A DNA stretch of 64,000 bases from 20CM-2-55-15 sp964633285 (lineage in GTDB: Bacteria > Acidobacteriota > Terriglobia > 20CM-2-55-15), in contig CAZWGA010000001.1 of assembly GCA_964633285.1 (NCBI GenBank), positions 62,001 through 126,000 on the forward strand, written 5' to 3'. Below, one piece after another: positions 8,106 to 16,772 of the stretch (position 1 is its first letter; every line of letters begins with the position of its first letter). The notes below the pieces were generated by a model. That model ran no database searches, was not told where the DNA came from, and worked only from the letters and a program-made list of their open reading frames with translations. A program made the translations under genes and the position numbers.

Positions 8106-9298
8106 ACTTTCTGAGCTTCCAGGATCGGCTGCAGCGCGCGTATGAATTTATCGATCTGTTTTTCGGTAATGATGAAGGGGGGCAGCATCCGCAGCACGGT
8201 TTCGTGAGTGCAGTTCAAAATGAACCCCTCGTGCAGAAGCTGTTTCACGATTTCTTTTCCCGAAATCTTCAGCTCGACTGCAAGCATCAGGCCCTCGCCG
8301 CGAACGTCTTTGACGACAGGCAGGGACTTCAACTCTTCGAGCCGCTTTTTGAAATACGCGCCAAGCGCGCGTATGCGCGCGAGCATTTTTTCATCTTCGA
8401 GAATACTGAAGTATTCGAGACTGGCGCGGCAGGCCAAAGGTCCGCCGCCGAACGTCGTCCCGTGCTGGCCTGCCTGAATCGCAGCAGCTACTTTTTCATT
8501 CAGAACGATCGCACCAAGCGGAATTCCCAGCCCGAGAGGCTTTGCGAGCGCGACCATGTCGGGGAACAGTTCTTTTTTGGATGGTGGCGCAAAACGGTGA
8601 AATGCAAGCCACTGTCCGGTGCGGCCAAGGCCGCATTGAATCTCATCCGCAATCAAAAGAGCGCCTCGCTTCGCAGTCAATTCGCGGGCAGCGAGATAGA
8701 ACTTTTCGGATATCGGATTGATGCCGCCTTCACCCTGAATCGTTTCGACAAGGACGGCGCAGACGTCATCGGTCAACTTACGCTCGAGATCCGCGGTATC
8801 GTCGAACTTGACGAAATCAAAACCGGGAACGAGGGGTTCAAATTGTTCGCGGTATTGTTTCTGTCCGGTTGCCGAAAGAGCGCCGAATGTGCGTCCGTGA
8901 AAGGATTGATCGAGCGAGAGCACTCGAAACTTCGGTTTTGCAAACGCCCTGGCAAACTTCAGACATCCCTCAATCGATTCGGTTCCGCTGTTTGTAAAGA
9001 AAGCCCGATCCAGACCCGAGACCTGACACAGCTTTTGCGCAAGCCGCCCCTGATATTCGTGGTAAATCAGATTCGAAACGTGTATCGGCCGTTTGATTTG
9101 TTTGCGAAGAACCTGCTTCACGCGCGGATGGTTATAGCCGAGCGTATTGACGCCAATACCTGCAAGCAAATCGAGATATCGCTTGTTTGATTTATCGATG
9201 AGATAAGCGCCGCTTCCGCGGTCTGCCAGAAGTTCGTAACGCGCGTACGCTCCAAGCAAATACTTCTTTTCCAATTCCTTGACGTTCGCAAGTTGCAT
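8102..9298 (-). CDS. argD: Acetylornithine/ornithine aminotransferase family protein
   Basis: A 398-residue class III PLP aminotransferase. The sequence shows TNSGTES (103-108, PLP phosphate), SFHGRTFGALS, IADEIQCGLGRTG with Asp218 against the pyridine nitrogen, and Lys253 in LAKPLGLGIPLGA as Schiff-base lysine. Family members use N-acetylornithine in arginine synthesis or ornithine in its breakdown. The symbol is tentative because no other arg gene is nearby. It is the first gene of the operon with nudix and MFS genes and is divergent from the peroxiredoxin gene. Confidence 0.85.
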   Translation of the reverse strand: MQLANVKELEKKYLLGAYARYELLADRGSGAYLIDKSNKRYLDLLAGIGVNTLGYNHPRVKQVLRKQIKRPIHVSNLIYHEYQGRLAQKLCQVSGLDRAFFTNSGTESIEGCLKFARAFAKPKFRVLSLDQSFHGRTFGALSATGQKQYREQFEPLVPGFDFVKFDDTADLERKLTDDVCAVLVETIQGEGGINPISEKFYLAARELTAKRGALLIADEIQCGLGRTGQWLAFHRFAPPSKKELFPDMVALAKPLGLGIPLGAIVLNEKVAAAIQAGQHGTTFGGGPLACRASLEYFSILEDEKMLARIRALGAYFKKRLEELKSLPVVKDVRGEGLMLAVELKISGKEIVKQLLHEGFILNCTHETVLRMLPPFIITEKQIDKFIRALQPILEAQKV

Positions 9299-9366
9299 AA
9301 GGCGAAAAGCTTAGCATAAGATCGGCGTGCGCATTTGGTTTGAAAACCATCAACGGGAGTACAGAA

Positions 9367-9918
9367 ATGAAGAAAACTTTGGTTTTGCTTCTCCCTCTGG
9401 CGGTGCTGTCGATCGCAATTTCGGGCTACGCTCAGCTTCAGGTTCCCGGCGCCGACAACACACCAAAACTGGGAGAAAAACCGCCGGATTTCGAGTTGCC
9501 GAAGGGCCTTGGGCCGCAGGCAGGCACACTCGGAATGAAGGATTTTGCCGGCAAGAAAAAGGTGCTTCTCGCCTTTTTCCCCGCGGCATTCACCGCCGGT
9601 TGAACGCGTGAATTTACCGAGTTCGGTAATAACCAACAAAAGTTCGATGAAATGAATATTGAAGTGATCGGCATCTCGAGAGACCTGGCCGCGTCACAAC
9701 AGAAGTTCAAGGAGACCGTCAACGCGAAGAATACCTTCCTCAGCGATCCTGAAGCGAAAGTCATTGCCGCATACGGAGCGTTGAACGCCGCGAAAATCTC
9801 AAGCCGTTATTACTTCCTGATCGACGAAAACGGAAAACTCATCTGGAAGAGCGTTAACAATCAGCTCATCCCGGTCGAGAAGCTGGTTTCCGATCTGGCA
9901 GAGGTTGTGAAAAAATAG
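9367..9918 (+). CDS. Exported peroxiredoxin with in-frame TGA (probable selenocysteine 79)
   Basis: The frame reads through a single TGA at 9601-9603 and continues open to TAG at 9918, giving 183 residues. Residues 1-22 are a signal peptide (MKKT start, hydrophobic core, GYA cleavage site), so the protein is likely periplasmic. The AhpC/TSA fold is clear: PPDFELP, then VLLAFFPAAFTAG followed by the TGA. The family motif PxxxTxxC (P72, T76) puts the TGA exactly at the peroxidatic cysteine. Downstream homology continues (VIGISRD, SDPEAKVIAAYG, SRYYFLIDENGKLIW). There is no Cys anywhere in the protein, so a functional enzyme needs Sec at 79 and would be of the 1-Cys type. GGGAG lies 7 bases before the ATG. 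The alternative is a nonsense mutation. Sel genes are not in the window. Confidence 0.82.
9612..9630 (+). promoter_or_regulatory. Candidate bacterial SECIS stem-loop
   Basis: Starting 8 bases after the TGA, TTACCG (9614-9619) pairs with CGGTAA (9624-9629), leaving the loop AGTT, which has a G. A9612 can pair with T9630, leaving a bulged U at 9613. A stem with a bulged U and a small G-containing loop about 16 nt after UGA matches the general form of bacterial SelB-binding elements, which lie inside the coding region. The pairing was found by eye; no folding energy was calculated. Confidence 0.55.
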
Positions 9919-9932
9919 CGCGCTAACTCAGA

Positions 9933-10029
9933 GGTAATTCGGTGTCAGAGGCCTAAATCACCCAAATTATTTGTTAGCGGCCACGTGGTTCATAATTTGG
10001 GTGATTTAGGCCTCTGACACCGAATTACC
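9933..10029. repeat. Perfect 38-bp inverted repeat with 21-base loop
   Basis: The arm at 9933-9970 and the arm at 9992-10029 are exact reverse complements over 38 bases. The 21-base loop contains CCACGTGG. The element fills the gap between the peroxiredoxin stop (9918) and the nnr start (10045). Each arm contains GGTGTCAGAGGCCTAAATCA or its complement. Such long perfect palindromes in intergenic gaps are typical of REP-like or MITE-like non-autonomous elements. No target-site duplication was found. It would also fold strongly in RNA and could stop or shield transcripts. Confidence 0.85.
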
Positions 10030-10044
10030 GGAATAGCACGTTTC

Positions 10045-11541
10045 ATGAAAATACTGACGCCGGAACAACTGCGGGAAGTCGATCGTCTTTCCACTGAAAA
10101 GTACGGGATACCGAGTCTCTTGTTGATGGAGAACGCGGGCATGCGTGTCGCGGAGGTTCTCGATAACCAGTTCGAGAATCTGGAAAGCCTCACGATCGCG
10201 ATTCTGTGCGGCAAGGGAAACAACGGCGGCGACGGATTTGCCGTTGCGCGGCAGCTTATTCAGAAAGGCTGCTTCCCATTCGTGTTTCTCTTCGCCGCTG
10301 AGGACGACGTCAAAGGCGATGCTAAAACCAACCTCAATATCCTGAAAGCTCTCGGGTACCCGCCGACCGTGATTGACGACGAACACGATTGGAATGAAGA
10401 AAGACTCGAACTGATCGATGCGGATATTGTTGTCGACGCATTGCTGGGAACCGGCGCCCGCAAGCCGATACAGGGCCTGTACCGGGCGGTCATTGAGAGT
10501 CTGGGGGAAGGTTTTCCCAGAGCCACCATCGTTGCCGTCGATGTTCCTTCGCCGGGTATTCAAGCCGGCATCACGGTGACATTTTCCGCGTTGAAGCCAG
10601 CGCTCGTTCTCTATCCTGAATGCGAGGACGCCGGCGATGTGATTCTCTCCGACATCGGTAATCCTGCCCAACTTTTCGAAAATGAGAACTATAAACTTCA
10701 ACTCATTGAGCCTCAAGAGTTGCCGGCGCGGGTCGCGGACAGCAACAAAGGCAACTATGGCCGCGTTCTCATTCTGGGTGGTTCGCGCGGAAAGACGGGT
10801 GCTGCGGCGATGGCGGGTCAGGCCGCGCTCCGGGCGGGCGCCGGTCTTGTGACCGTCGCTACAGCAGGGAGCGTCTTGCCGCTTGTGGCTGTTTCCATGC
10901 CCGAGTTGATGACGGAGGCGCTGGCCGAAACATCAGATGGAACGATTGCGAATCAACCGATCGCACATTTGCTCAAGGACAAGGACGTTGTTGCGATCGG
11001 GCCCGGTTTGACGACGAACATTGAGACAAGCGCATTCGTCCGCCGTGTCGGCGCCGAATGCCGCTCCCAAATGGTGATCGATGCCGATGGCTTAAACGCG
11101 CTTGCCGGTTTCGACGGTGATCTCGGAGGTGCTGTGCTGACTCCTCATCCCGGCGAAATGTCGCGGCTGATCGGAAAGACAGTCGATGATGTGATCGCAA
11201 ACCGGATCGGCGTTGCTGAGGAGTTTGCACGCACTCGGAACGCGTATGTCGTCCTGAAAGGTCATCGAACCGTGGTCGCGTGTCCGAATGGGATGGTCTA
11301 TATCAACCCGACCGGCAATCCGGGGATGGCCACAGGAGGCACCGGAGATATTCTTACCGGCATCATCGCCGCTCTTCTTGCTCAGGAACATCTCGGCGCC
11401 TTCATCGATCGTCTTTGCCTCGCGGTATATCTCCACGGCCTTGCAGGTGACCTGGCAGCCGAAGAACTCGGAGAAGAGAGTCTCGTAGCCACCGACCTGC
11501 TTCGATTCCTGCACAAGGCGTGGGAGAATCTCAGGGAGTAG
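10045..11541 (+). CDS. nnr: Bifunctional NAD(P)HX epimerase/dehydratase
   Basis: A 498-residue fusion that repairs hydrated NADH and NADPH. The N-terminal YjeF_N epimerase half (about 1-215) shows ENAGMR, CGKGNNGGDGF and DALLGTG. The C-terminal ribokinase-like dehydratase half (about 225-498) shows NKGNYGRVLILGGS, DADGLNAL, LTPHPGEM and NPGMATGGTGD. The length is normal for the fused bacterial form. tsaE follows after 9 bases, the same order as in many bacteria. The start lies 15 bases after the 38-bp inverted repeat. Confidence 0.93.
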   Translation: MKILTPEQLREVDRLSTEKYGIPSLLLMENAGMRVAEVLDNQFENLESLTIAILCGKGNNGGDGFAVARQLIQKGCFPFVFLFAAEDDVKGDAKTNLNILKALGYPPTVIDDEHDWNEERLELIDADIVVDALLGTGARKPIQGLYRAVIESLGEGFPRATIVAVDVPSPGIQAGITVTFSALKPALVLYPECEDAGDVILSDIGNPAQLFENENYKLQLIEPQELPARVADSNKGNYGRVLILGGSRGKTGAAAMAGQAALRAGAGLVTVATAGSVLPLVAVSMPELMTEALAETSDGTIANQPIAHLLKDKDVVAIGPGLTTNIETSAFVRRVGAECRSQMVIDADGLNALAGFDGDLGGAVLTPHPGEMSRLIGKTVDDVIANRIGVAEEFARTRNAYVVLKGHRTVVACPNGMVYINPTGNPGMATGGTGDILTGIIAALLAQEHLGAFIDRLCLAVYLHGLAGDLAAEELGEESLVATDLLRFLHKAWENLRE

Positions 11542-11550
11542 GTTTTCGTC

Positions 11551-11958
11551 ATGATTTCCACTTCCGAACAGCAGACCTTCGATTTCGCCAGGACTCTTGC
11601 CGAGGGACTCCAATTCCCGGCACACATTCTGCTTTATGGAGATCTGGGTGCAGGCAAGACCGTGTTTGCCAGGGGATTGGCGGATGGCTTCGGTGTCAAC
11701 GATGTGGATGAAGTATCGAGCCCGACGTTTACCTTGATCAATCAATACGCCGGACAGAGCCGAATCTACCACATCGATCTGTACCGGATAGAGACCGGCG
11801 CGCTCGACGGGTTGGGTTTGGAAGAAGTATTCGATGATCCGGGCGCCGCGGTCATTGTGGAATGGGCCGAGCGGCTCGGACGATTTGAAACGCCCGGCGC
11901 CGTGCGGGTATTTCTGTCTTACGTCGATGATCATTCCCGTAAAATAGACGTATGTTGA
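11551..11958 (+). CDS. tsaE: tRNA threonylcarbamoyladenosine biosynthesis ATPase TsaE
   Basis: A 135-residue P-loop ATPase that supports TsaB-TsaD in making t6A37 of ANN-decoding tRNAs. Walker A is GDLGAGKT (30-37). The family signatures SSPTFTLINQY and YHIDLYRI follow, then a C-terminal VEWAERLG. It sits 9 bases after nnr, and its stop overlaps the start of the M16 peptidase gene by 7 bases. Confidence 0.93.
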   Translation: MISTSEQQTFDFARTLAEGLQFPAHILLYGDLGAGKTVFARGLADGFGVNDVDEVSSPTFTLINQYAGQSRIYHIDLYRIETGALDGLGLEEVFDDPGAAVIVEWAERLGRFETPGAVRVFLSYVDDHSRKIDVC

Positions 11959-14636
11959 TGGCGTTAATTCTCTTCCTTCAGGTGAATCAAATCGTGGAAC
12001 CGTACACTTTTCGAGAGGACCACGGACAGACGACGAAGGTCATTTTGAAAAATGGACTGACGGTGATTGTCCGGGAGCAACAGGCTGTACCGCTGGTAAG
12101 CATCAATACTTTTGTCAAAGCAGGATATTTCGACGAAGACGACAGGATTTCCGGCATTTCCCACGTCATCGAACACATGTTCTTCAAAGGAACGATGAAA
12201 CGGCCTGTCGGCGCCATCGCCCGCGACACACAGGCGCTCGGCGGATACCTGAATGCGTATACCTATTACGATCGCACGGTGTATCACACGGAAGTTCCTT
12301 TTGAGAATTTCAAACAGGCACTCGAGATTCAGGCGGATGCGTTGTGGAATTCTTCATTTGATGCGGCGGAGCTGAAGAAAGAAATCGAAGTTGTCCTACA
12401 GGAAAACAATCGGAAACTCGACAATCCGCCTGCTGTGGCTTCCGAAAAACTCTATGCGACGGCATTCCAGCAGCATCGTATGCGGCGTTGGCGCATCGGC
12501 GCGCCCGAAGGGCTGCGTGCGCTGACCCGCGATGATGTAGTCGGGTACTTCAAGAAATACTATCGGCCGTCCAACATCATTCTTTCAATTGCAGGCCGCA
12601 TCAACATTGAAGACACGATCTCGGAAGTTGCGAAAGTGTATGGCGCCGTTCCTGACGATGACGCACAGCCGCTGGAGAGAGACAAGGGAGCCGCTGAGCC
12701 TGCGCAGACCAGTGTCCGGTACGGTTCACAGCATGGACCGATCGAACAGAGTCACGTAGCGATCGGATTCCACACGCCGGGTGCGCTCGGCGAGGATGCA
12801 CGCGCTTTGGAAGTTTTGGCCGCCATTCTCAGCGAGGGACGAGCGTCGGTTCTGAATCAGCGTGTGCGCGACGAGAAGGGTCTGATGACGTCGGGTTCGG
12901 CCGGTGTTCAGGAGTTTCGCGATCTCGGTTACTTCGAAATCGATATCGAAACCGCGAAGCCGATTGAAGCACAGATTGCGGTGATCGCCGAATTGGAAAA
13001 CATCAAGAAATACGGAGTCACGAAAGAACAGCTTGCCCGCGCAAAAGCGCTGATGGCCCAGAATCGCTATCATCATCTCGAGACGGTGGACGGCCTTGCG
13101 CAGGAAGTGGCCTACTACGAGTCTCTCGGTGATTGGAAGAGATCGCTTTCCTATCTGAGCTCCGTGCAGAAAGTCACATCGGACGATATCGCCCGCGTCG
13201 CGAAGAAGTATCTGACATTCGAGAATCTCTCGTCGTTTGAATACTCGCCCGAATCCGTGGCGCGAAGCCTGAACGGCGCCGACTATCGTCAGGGAGTGCT
13301 CGAGAAGGTTGCTGCTGCGACAGAACAACGATCGGTTCAGGAACTGCCGGTCGTCGCGGAAATACCGCCCGGCGATGACGAAATTGCGCATGATCTTGTG
13401 AAGCCGATTGAGAAGAGATCGATCCTGCGCGGGCCTGACGTCTACATCCTGGAAGACAACCGGCTCCCGCTGGTTTCGTTCGGGATCTTTTATCCGGGCG
13501 GCCGCCTGTACGAATCCGCAAAGAATGCCGGCATCACCGAATTGATGTTGCGTTCCGCCATCAGGGGAACAAAGCGATTCAACTCGGAAGATATTTCGCG
13601 GCGCCTTGAAAACGCCGGCGCCCGGATCCACGTGGTGAACGAAGCCGACTTCTTCGGTTACGTGCTGGACGGCCTGAGCGGAAAGATGGATCAGGCGCTC
13701 GAAGTTCTGATGGATGTCCTTCAACAGCCCGCGTTTCAGGACGACGATATTCAGAAAGAAAAAGTCCTCCAACTGGCCCGCCTCAAGAAGCTGCGCGAAA
13801 ACAATTATTCGTACCCGGTAAGTCTCTTCATGGGGATGCTGTTCGGCGAACACTCCTACGCAAGGCCGTCAATCGGGGCGGACGCATCGTTGCAGGCGGT
13901 TACGAAAGAGGATCTTCAGGCCTGGTTCAAGACGAATGAGCGCCAGTTGATTCCAACAATCGTCATCGCCGGTGACACTCATGGCACCGGCCTTATCGCT
14001 CCTCTTGCCGATGTCCTGACGAACGAGGACCTCCATGAACGTGAGATTGCATCGTTGCCTGCGCCGGCACTCAAGGCGGAAAGCAGGGAGACGATCGAGA
14101 TTGTTTCGCGACAGCAGACGGCTTTGGTTTACGGATTTCCCGGTGTGACTCGATCCGGCAACGATCGATACCCTTTGATTGTCCTGCGGAACATTGTTTC
14201 CGGCCTTGGTGGGCGTTTCTTCGATGCGATTCGCGAGAAGCAGGGACTTGCGTACACTGTTCGAACAACGAATACATTTCTATCCAAGGGGGGTGCGATT
14301 TTTACTTACGCCGCTTTCTCACCGGAGAACGAAACTCAAGTGAAGGAATCGCTGGAGAAAGAGATGGACCGGCTCCGGAAAGATGGCGTCACCGCCGACG
14401 AAGTGAAGAAGGCCGTTGCCTATTCGATTGGTGAACACGAAATCGGTCTCCAGACCCGCACAGGTACTGTCCTTGAATATGCCCGGGCCGTGTACAGCGG
14501 TGAGGGCGTGAGCGGGGTTTCCAACTACAGCCGATTCATCCGCGGCGTGACGCCGGATCAGGTCAGGAAAGCAGCGCAGACTTATCTGGATCCGAAGCTG
14601 CTCCGAATCGCGATTGTTCGTGGCGCGAAGAAGTAA
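11952..14636 (+). CDS. M16 family zinc metallopeptidase, two-halved
   Basis: An 894-residue protein made of two M16 halves. The first has the inverted zinc motif HVIEH (His71, Glu74, His75) and the distal ligand Glu151 in VVLQENN. The second half (about 450-894) keeps the fold, including RGTKRFNSED and REKQGLAYTV, but has no HxxEH, the usual inactive partner half. A short hydrophobic N-terminus (MLMALILFLQV) may be a weak signal, so export is possible but unsure. Related proteins degrade peptides or process exported proteins. A short hairpin follows the stop. Confidence 0.88.
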   Translation: MLMALILFLQVNQIVEPYTFREDHGQTTKVILKNGLTVIVREQQAVPLVSINTFVKAGYFDEDDRISGISHVIEHMFFKGTMKRPVGAIARDTQALGGYLNAYTYYDRTVYHTEVPFENFKQALEIQADALWNSSFDAAELKKEIEVVLQENNRKLDNPPAVASEKLYATAFQQHRMRRWRIGAPEGLRALTRDDVVGYFKKYYRPSNIILSIAGRINIEDTISEVAKVYGAVPDDDAQPLERDKGAAEPAQTSVRYGSQHGPIEQSHVAIGFHTPGALGEDARALEVLAAILSEGRASVLNQRVRDEKGLMTSGSAGVQEFRDLGYFEIDIETAKPIEAQIAVIAELENIKKYGVTKEQLARAKALMAQNRYHHLETVDGLAQEVAYYESLGDWKRSLSYLSSVQKVTSDDIARVAKKYLTFENLSSFEYSPESVARSLNGADYRQGVLEKVAAATEQRSVQELPVVAEIPPGDDEIAHDLVKPIEKRSILRGPDVYILEDNRLPLVSFGIFYPGGRLYESAKNAGITELMLRSAIRGTKRFNSEDISRRLENAGARIHVVNEADFFGYVLDGLSGKMDQALEVLMDVLQQPAFQDDDIQKEKVLQLARLKKLRENNYSYPVSLFMGMLFGEHSYARPSIGADASLQAVTKEDLQAWFKTNERQLIPTIVIAGDTHGTGLIAPLADVLTNEDLHEREIASLPAPALKAESRETIEIVSRQQTALVYGFPGVTRSGNDRYPLIVLRNIVSGLGGRFFDAIREKQGLAYTVRTTNTFLSKGGAIFTYAAFSPENETQVKESLEKEMDRLRKDGVTADEVKKAVAYSIGEHEIGLQTRTGTVLEYARAVYSGEGVSGVSNYSRFIRGVTPDQVRKAAQTYLDPKLLRIAIVRGAKK

Positions 14637-14655
14637 CGCGGGTATAAGACCCGCG
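14637..14655 (+). terminator. Hairpin directly after the M16 peptidase stop
   Basis: CGCGGGT (14637-14643) and ACCCGCG (14649-14655) form a 7-bp GC-rich stem with the loop ATAAG, touching the stop codon. No T-run follows, so intrinsic termination is uncertain. It lies between converging genes. Confidence 0.4.
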
Positions 14656-14715
14656 AGTACACACTCAGGATGACCCTTCCATCAATTATGCAGTTGTGGG
14701 TTTTATATCCGCGTT

Positions 14716-15846
14716 CTACTGTCTGCGGATGACGATCTTGCCTAATGAGGTGTGCAGCGTGATGCTGTTTCCGCCGCCGTTCAATAAAGATTGGGAGTGA
14801 GTCGGCGCATAGAACCGATTCGGTATGAGTCCTTGAGGGGGCCGGGCTACCGCCGCGAGACCATTCATCGGAAAATCTGAAACGATTTGTTGCTGCAATG
14901 CCGGACGCTGAATACTGGCATCGATTGTTGCTTTCATGCGTTGAGGAACATAAACGGTAATGTCGCCGATGCCGGCCTGAAGATCCATGTGCAGGTCGCC
15001 ATCAATGTTCTCCGGGACAAGATGAACAACAATTTTGCCGTTACCCGTCGATGCTTCGACCCAGGCGGCAGCGCTGTCGAGAAGGATATCGCCGGATTCG
15101 GTATGGCCCTGGAAGGGACCGCGTACCCGCCGGCTCGTGATATTACCGCCGGAGGTTTTGGCGTTGATCCGGGCAGCATCGCCGATTGAAATATCTCCGG
15201 CATTCGTTGTTGCCTGAACTTCGCCGGCCCTCGTGATCGTGATGGTTCGGCCTCCGACGGCTATGACTGAGCCGCCGACAATGCCTGCTCGAATCTGTCC
15301 GGCGGTCGTATGGAATTCCGCTTTGCCGCCGACATCGCCGACTTCGAGAGTTCCACCCTGACTGCGGAGTTCGGCGTTGCCGCCGATGTTTCCCGCCTTG
15401 ATCACGCCGCCCTGTGTGCTGATCGAGGCATCGCCTTTGATCTGGCCGGTTGTGATCGATCCTCCTGCCGTCCGCGCGACAACAGTTCCATTGACGTCAC
15501 CGGTTGTGATTCCGCCGGAAAGCGTTACCAGATCGAGATCCACGGTCTTCGGTGTCACGATTTTCCATACGATCGATCCGCGAATCTGAGCAGGATCCGG
15601 AGTATTGCTTGTGTATTCGGCATGATCCTTCAAGCAGGTTTCCTGAAGTTGAATCAGGTTGCTGTCGACCAGGACGTCGATGAATGACTCACGCGAAGTC
15701 GTATCCACCTGCAAATCACCGAGAGGAGCTCGAACGACAACCGTAGCTCCATCGGTTACGGGACACTTCGCAAAAGCACCGGGAATATTAAAAGAAAGAA
15801 GGACAACGGCCAGAGCGACGCAGATCCCGCGGGCGGCTGGAATCAT
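14716..15846 (-). CDS. Exported DUF4097-type beta-repeat protein
   Basis: A 376-residue protein with a signal peptide (cleavage near AFA-KC, residue 26). Most of its length is short Gly/Thr-rich repeats such as GGITTGDVNG, GGSITTGQI, GGVIKAGNIGG and GGTLEVGDVGG, the pattern of DUF4097 putative adhesin domains that fold as a beta-helix-like stack. It overlaps the anti-sigma gene by 4 bases, so its expression is tied to the ECF sigma system. It may be the envelope target or sensor of that system. No enzymatic motif is seen. Confidence 0.78.
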   Translation of the reverse strand: MIPAARGICVALAVVLLSFNIPGAFAKCPVTDGATVVVRAPLGDLQVDTTSRESFIDVLVDSNLIQLQETCLKDHAEYTSNTPDPAQIRGSIVWKIVTPKTVDLDLVTLSGGITTGDVNGTVVARTAGGSITTGQIKGDASISTQGGVIKAGNIGGNAELRSQGGTLEVGDVGGKAEFHTTAGQIRAGIVGGSVIAVGGRTITITRAGEVQATTNAGDISIGDAARINAKTSGGNITSRRVRGPFQGHTESGDILLDSAAAWVEASTGNGKIVVHLVPENIDGDLHMDLQAGIGDITVYVPQRMKATIDASIQRPALQQQIVSDFPMNGLAAVARPPQGLIPNRFYAPTHSQSLLNGGGNSITLHTSLGKIVIRRQ

Positions 15847-16772
15847 TTTGCGTTCCCCACAAACTGCAGAACCTTCGTTCTAATGTATGGATTGTCGTCT
15901 TTCTTTGTCGCTTCCTGAAGGCCTTTGGCCAGTTCGCGATCGTTTGCATTGTGCTGCATCAGCGCATTGATCGCTTCGATCCGGATTCCGGAATTCTCAT
16001 CATTTTCGAGAGTGTTCATGAAGGCTGCGCGAACATGCTGCTCATCTGCAAATTTCTTCAATGCTTCGAGAGCGCGCATGCGAACACCGGCATCGGGATC
16101 GTAGATCAGCGCATTAATCAAAGCTTCCTCGAATGATTCGTCCCTCGGTTTCTGGGACAAAACCTCGACGGCTTTCAGCCTCGAACCGGGATTATCCGCA
16201 TCGCGAAGGGCATTGAACAAAACGCTGCGAACCATATCGTCGTCGATTTTTCCCTGGAACCGCATGGGCCGGGAAACTTCAGCAGCCAATTCAACCTGGC
16301 CTGTTGCGGCGTCTGCTTGTACCACTTGCAGATTGGAAATTGTTCCATCGCGCGGAATCGCCGAAAGCGCGCTCTCGGCGCCGGCATTGCTTGCAACTCT
16401 TGCCGTTAACTGATGCTGGTTACTGACATACACGCCCAGGGCCAGTCCCATCGCGATCAGTGCAGCCGACTCCAGCAAGCGCATGGGCGTAAAGACAACC
16501 GAAAAGGCGGGGACTCGCCACCAGGACCGTTTCTTCTCGATGCGGTCCAGTTCATCAGCCAATGCTTTGCGGGATTCAACAAGCAGGTCGGCCGGTGTAT
16601 CCCAGTGTGACGCATCTTCCGCCAGGACACCGTGCATGGTCTTTTCCGACTCATAAGCGTCGTGGCAGTTCGCGCATTCGCGAAGGTGCGTTTCCAGTTC
16701 GACGCGTGTGTCCTCGGCCAACTCTTCGTAAAGCAACAGAGTAATTTGATGTTGATAATCTCGACAGTTCAT
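15843..16772 (-). CDS. Anti-sigma factor with zinc finger, one membrane span and HEAT repeats
   Basis: A 309-residue protein. The N-terminus has an HxxxCxxC zinc-binding motif (HLRECANCH) as in ZAS/zf-HC2 anti-sigma factors. One transmembrane span follows near residues 100-118 (ALIAMGLALGVYV). The C-terminal part (about 180-309) is a run of HEAT-like alpha repeats (LRDADNPGSRLKAVEVL, IYDPDAGVRMRALEAL, ENDENSGIRIEAINAL). The HEAT part should lie outside the cytoplasm and may bind an envelope partner. It is tightly coupled to the sigma gene upstream and the DUF4097 gene downstream (4-base overlaps on each side). Confidence 0.82.
   Translation of the reverse strand: MNCRDYQHQITLLLYEELAEDTRVELETHLRECANCHDAYESEKTMHGVLAEDASHWDTPADLLVESRKALADELDRIEKKRSWWRVPAFSVVFTPMRLLESAALIAMGLALGVYVSNQHQLTARVASNAGAESALSAIPRDGTISNLQVVQADAATGQVELAAEVSRPMRFQGKIDDDMVRSVLFNALRDADNPGSRLKAVEVLSQKPRDESFEEALINALIYDPDAGVRMRALEALKKFADEQHVRAAFMNTLENDENSGIRIEAINALMQHNANDRELAKGLQEATKKDDNPYIRTKVLQFVGNAK

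Noticed and set aside
9652..9918. Separate small gene for the C-terminal half of the peroxiredoxin
   Set aside because: It is in the same frame as 9367-9600 with only one TGA between, has no clear ribosome site, and completes the peroxiredoxin fold. One recoded gene explains it better.
12726..13853. Reverse-strand open frame of 375 residues
   Set aside because: It is antisense to the M16 peptidase, which has a complete zinc motif and proper context.
13300..14636. Second active site in the C-terminal half of the M16 protein
   Set aside because: No HxxEH or its inverse is found in that half; it is the usual inactive partner domain.
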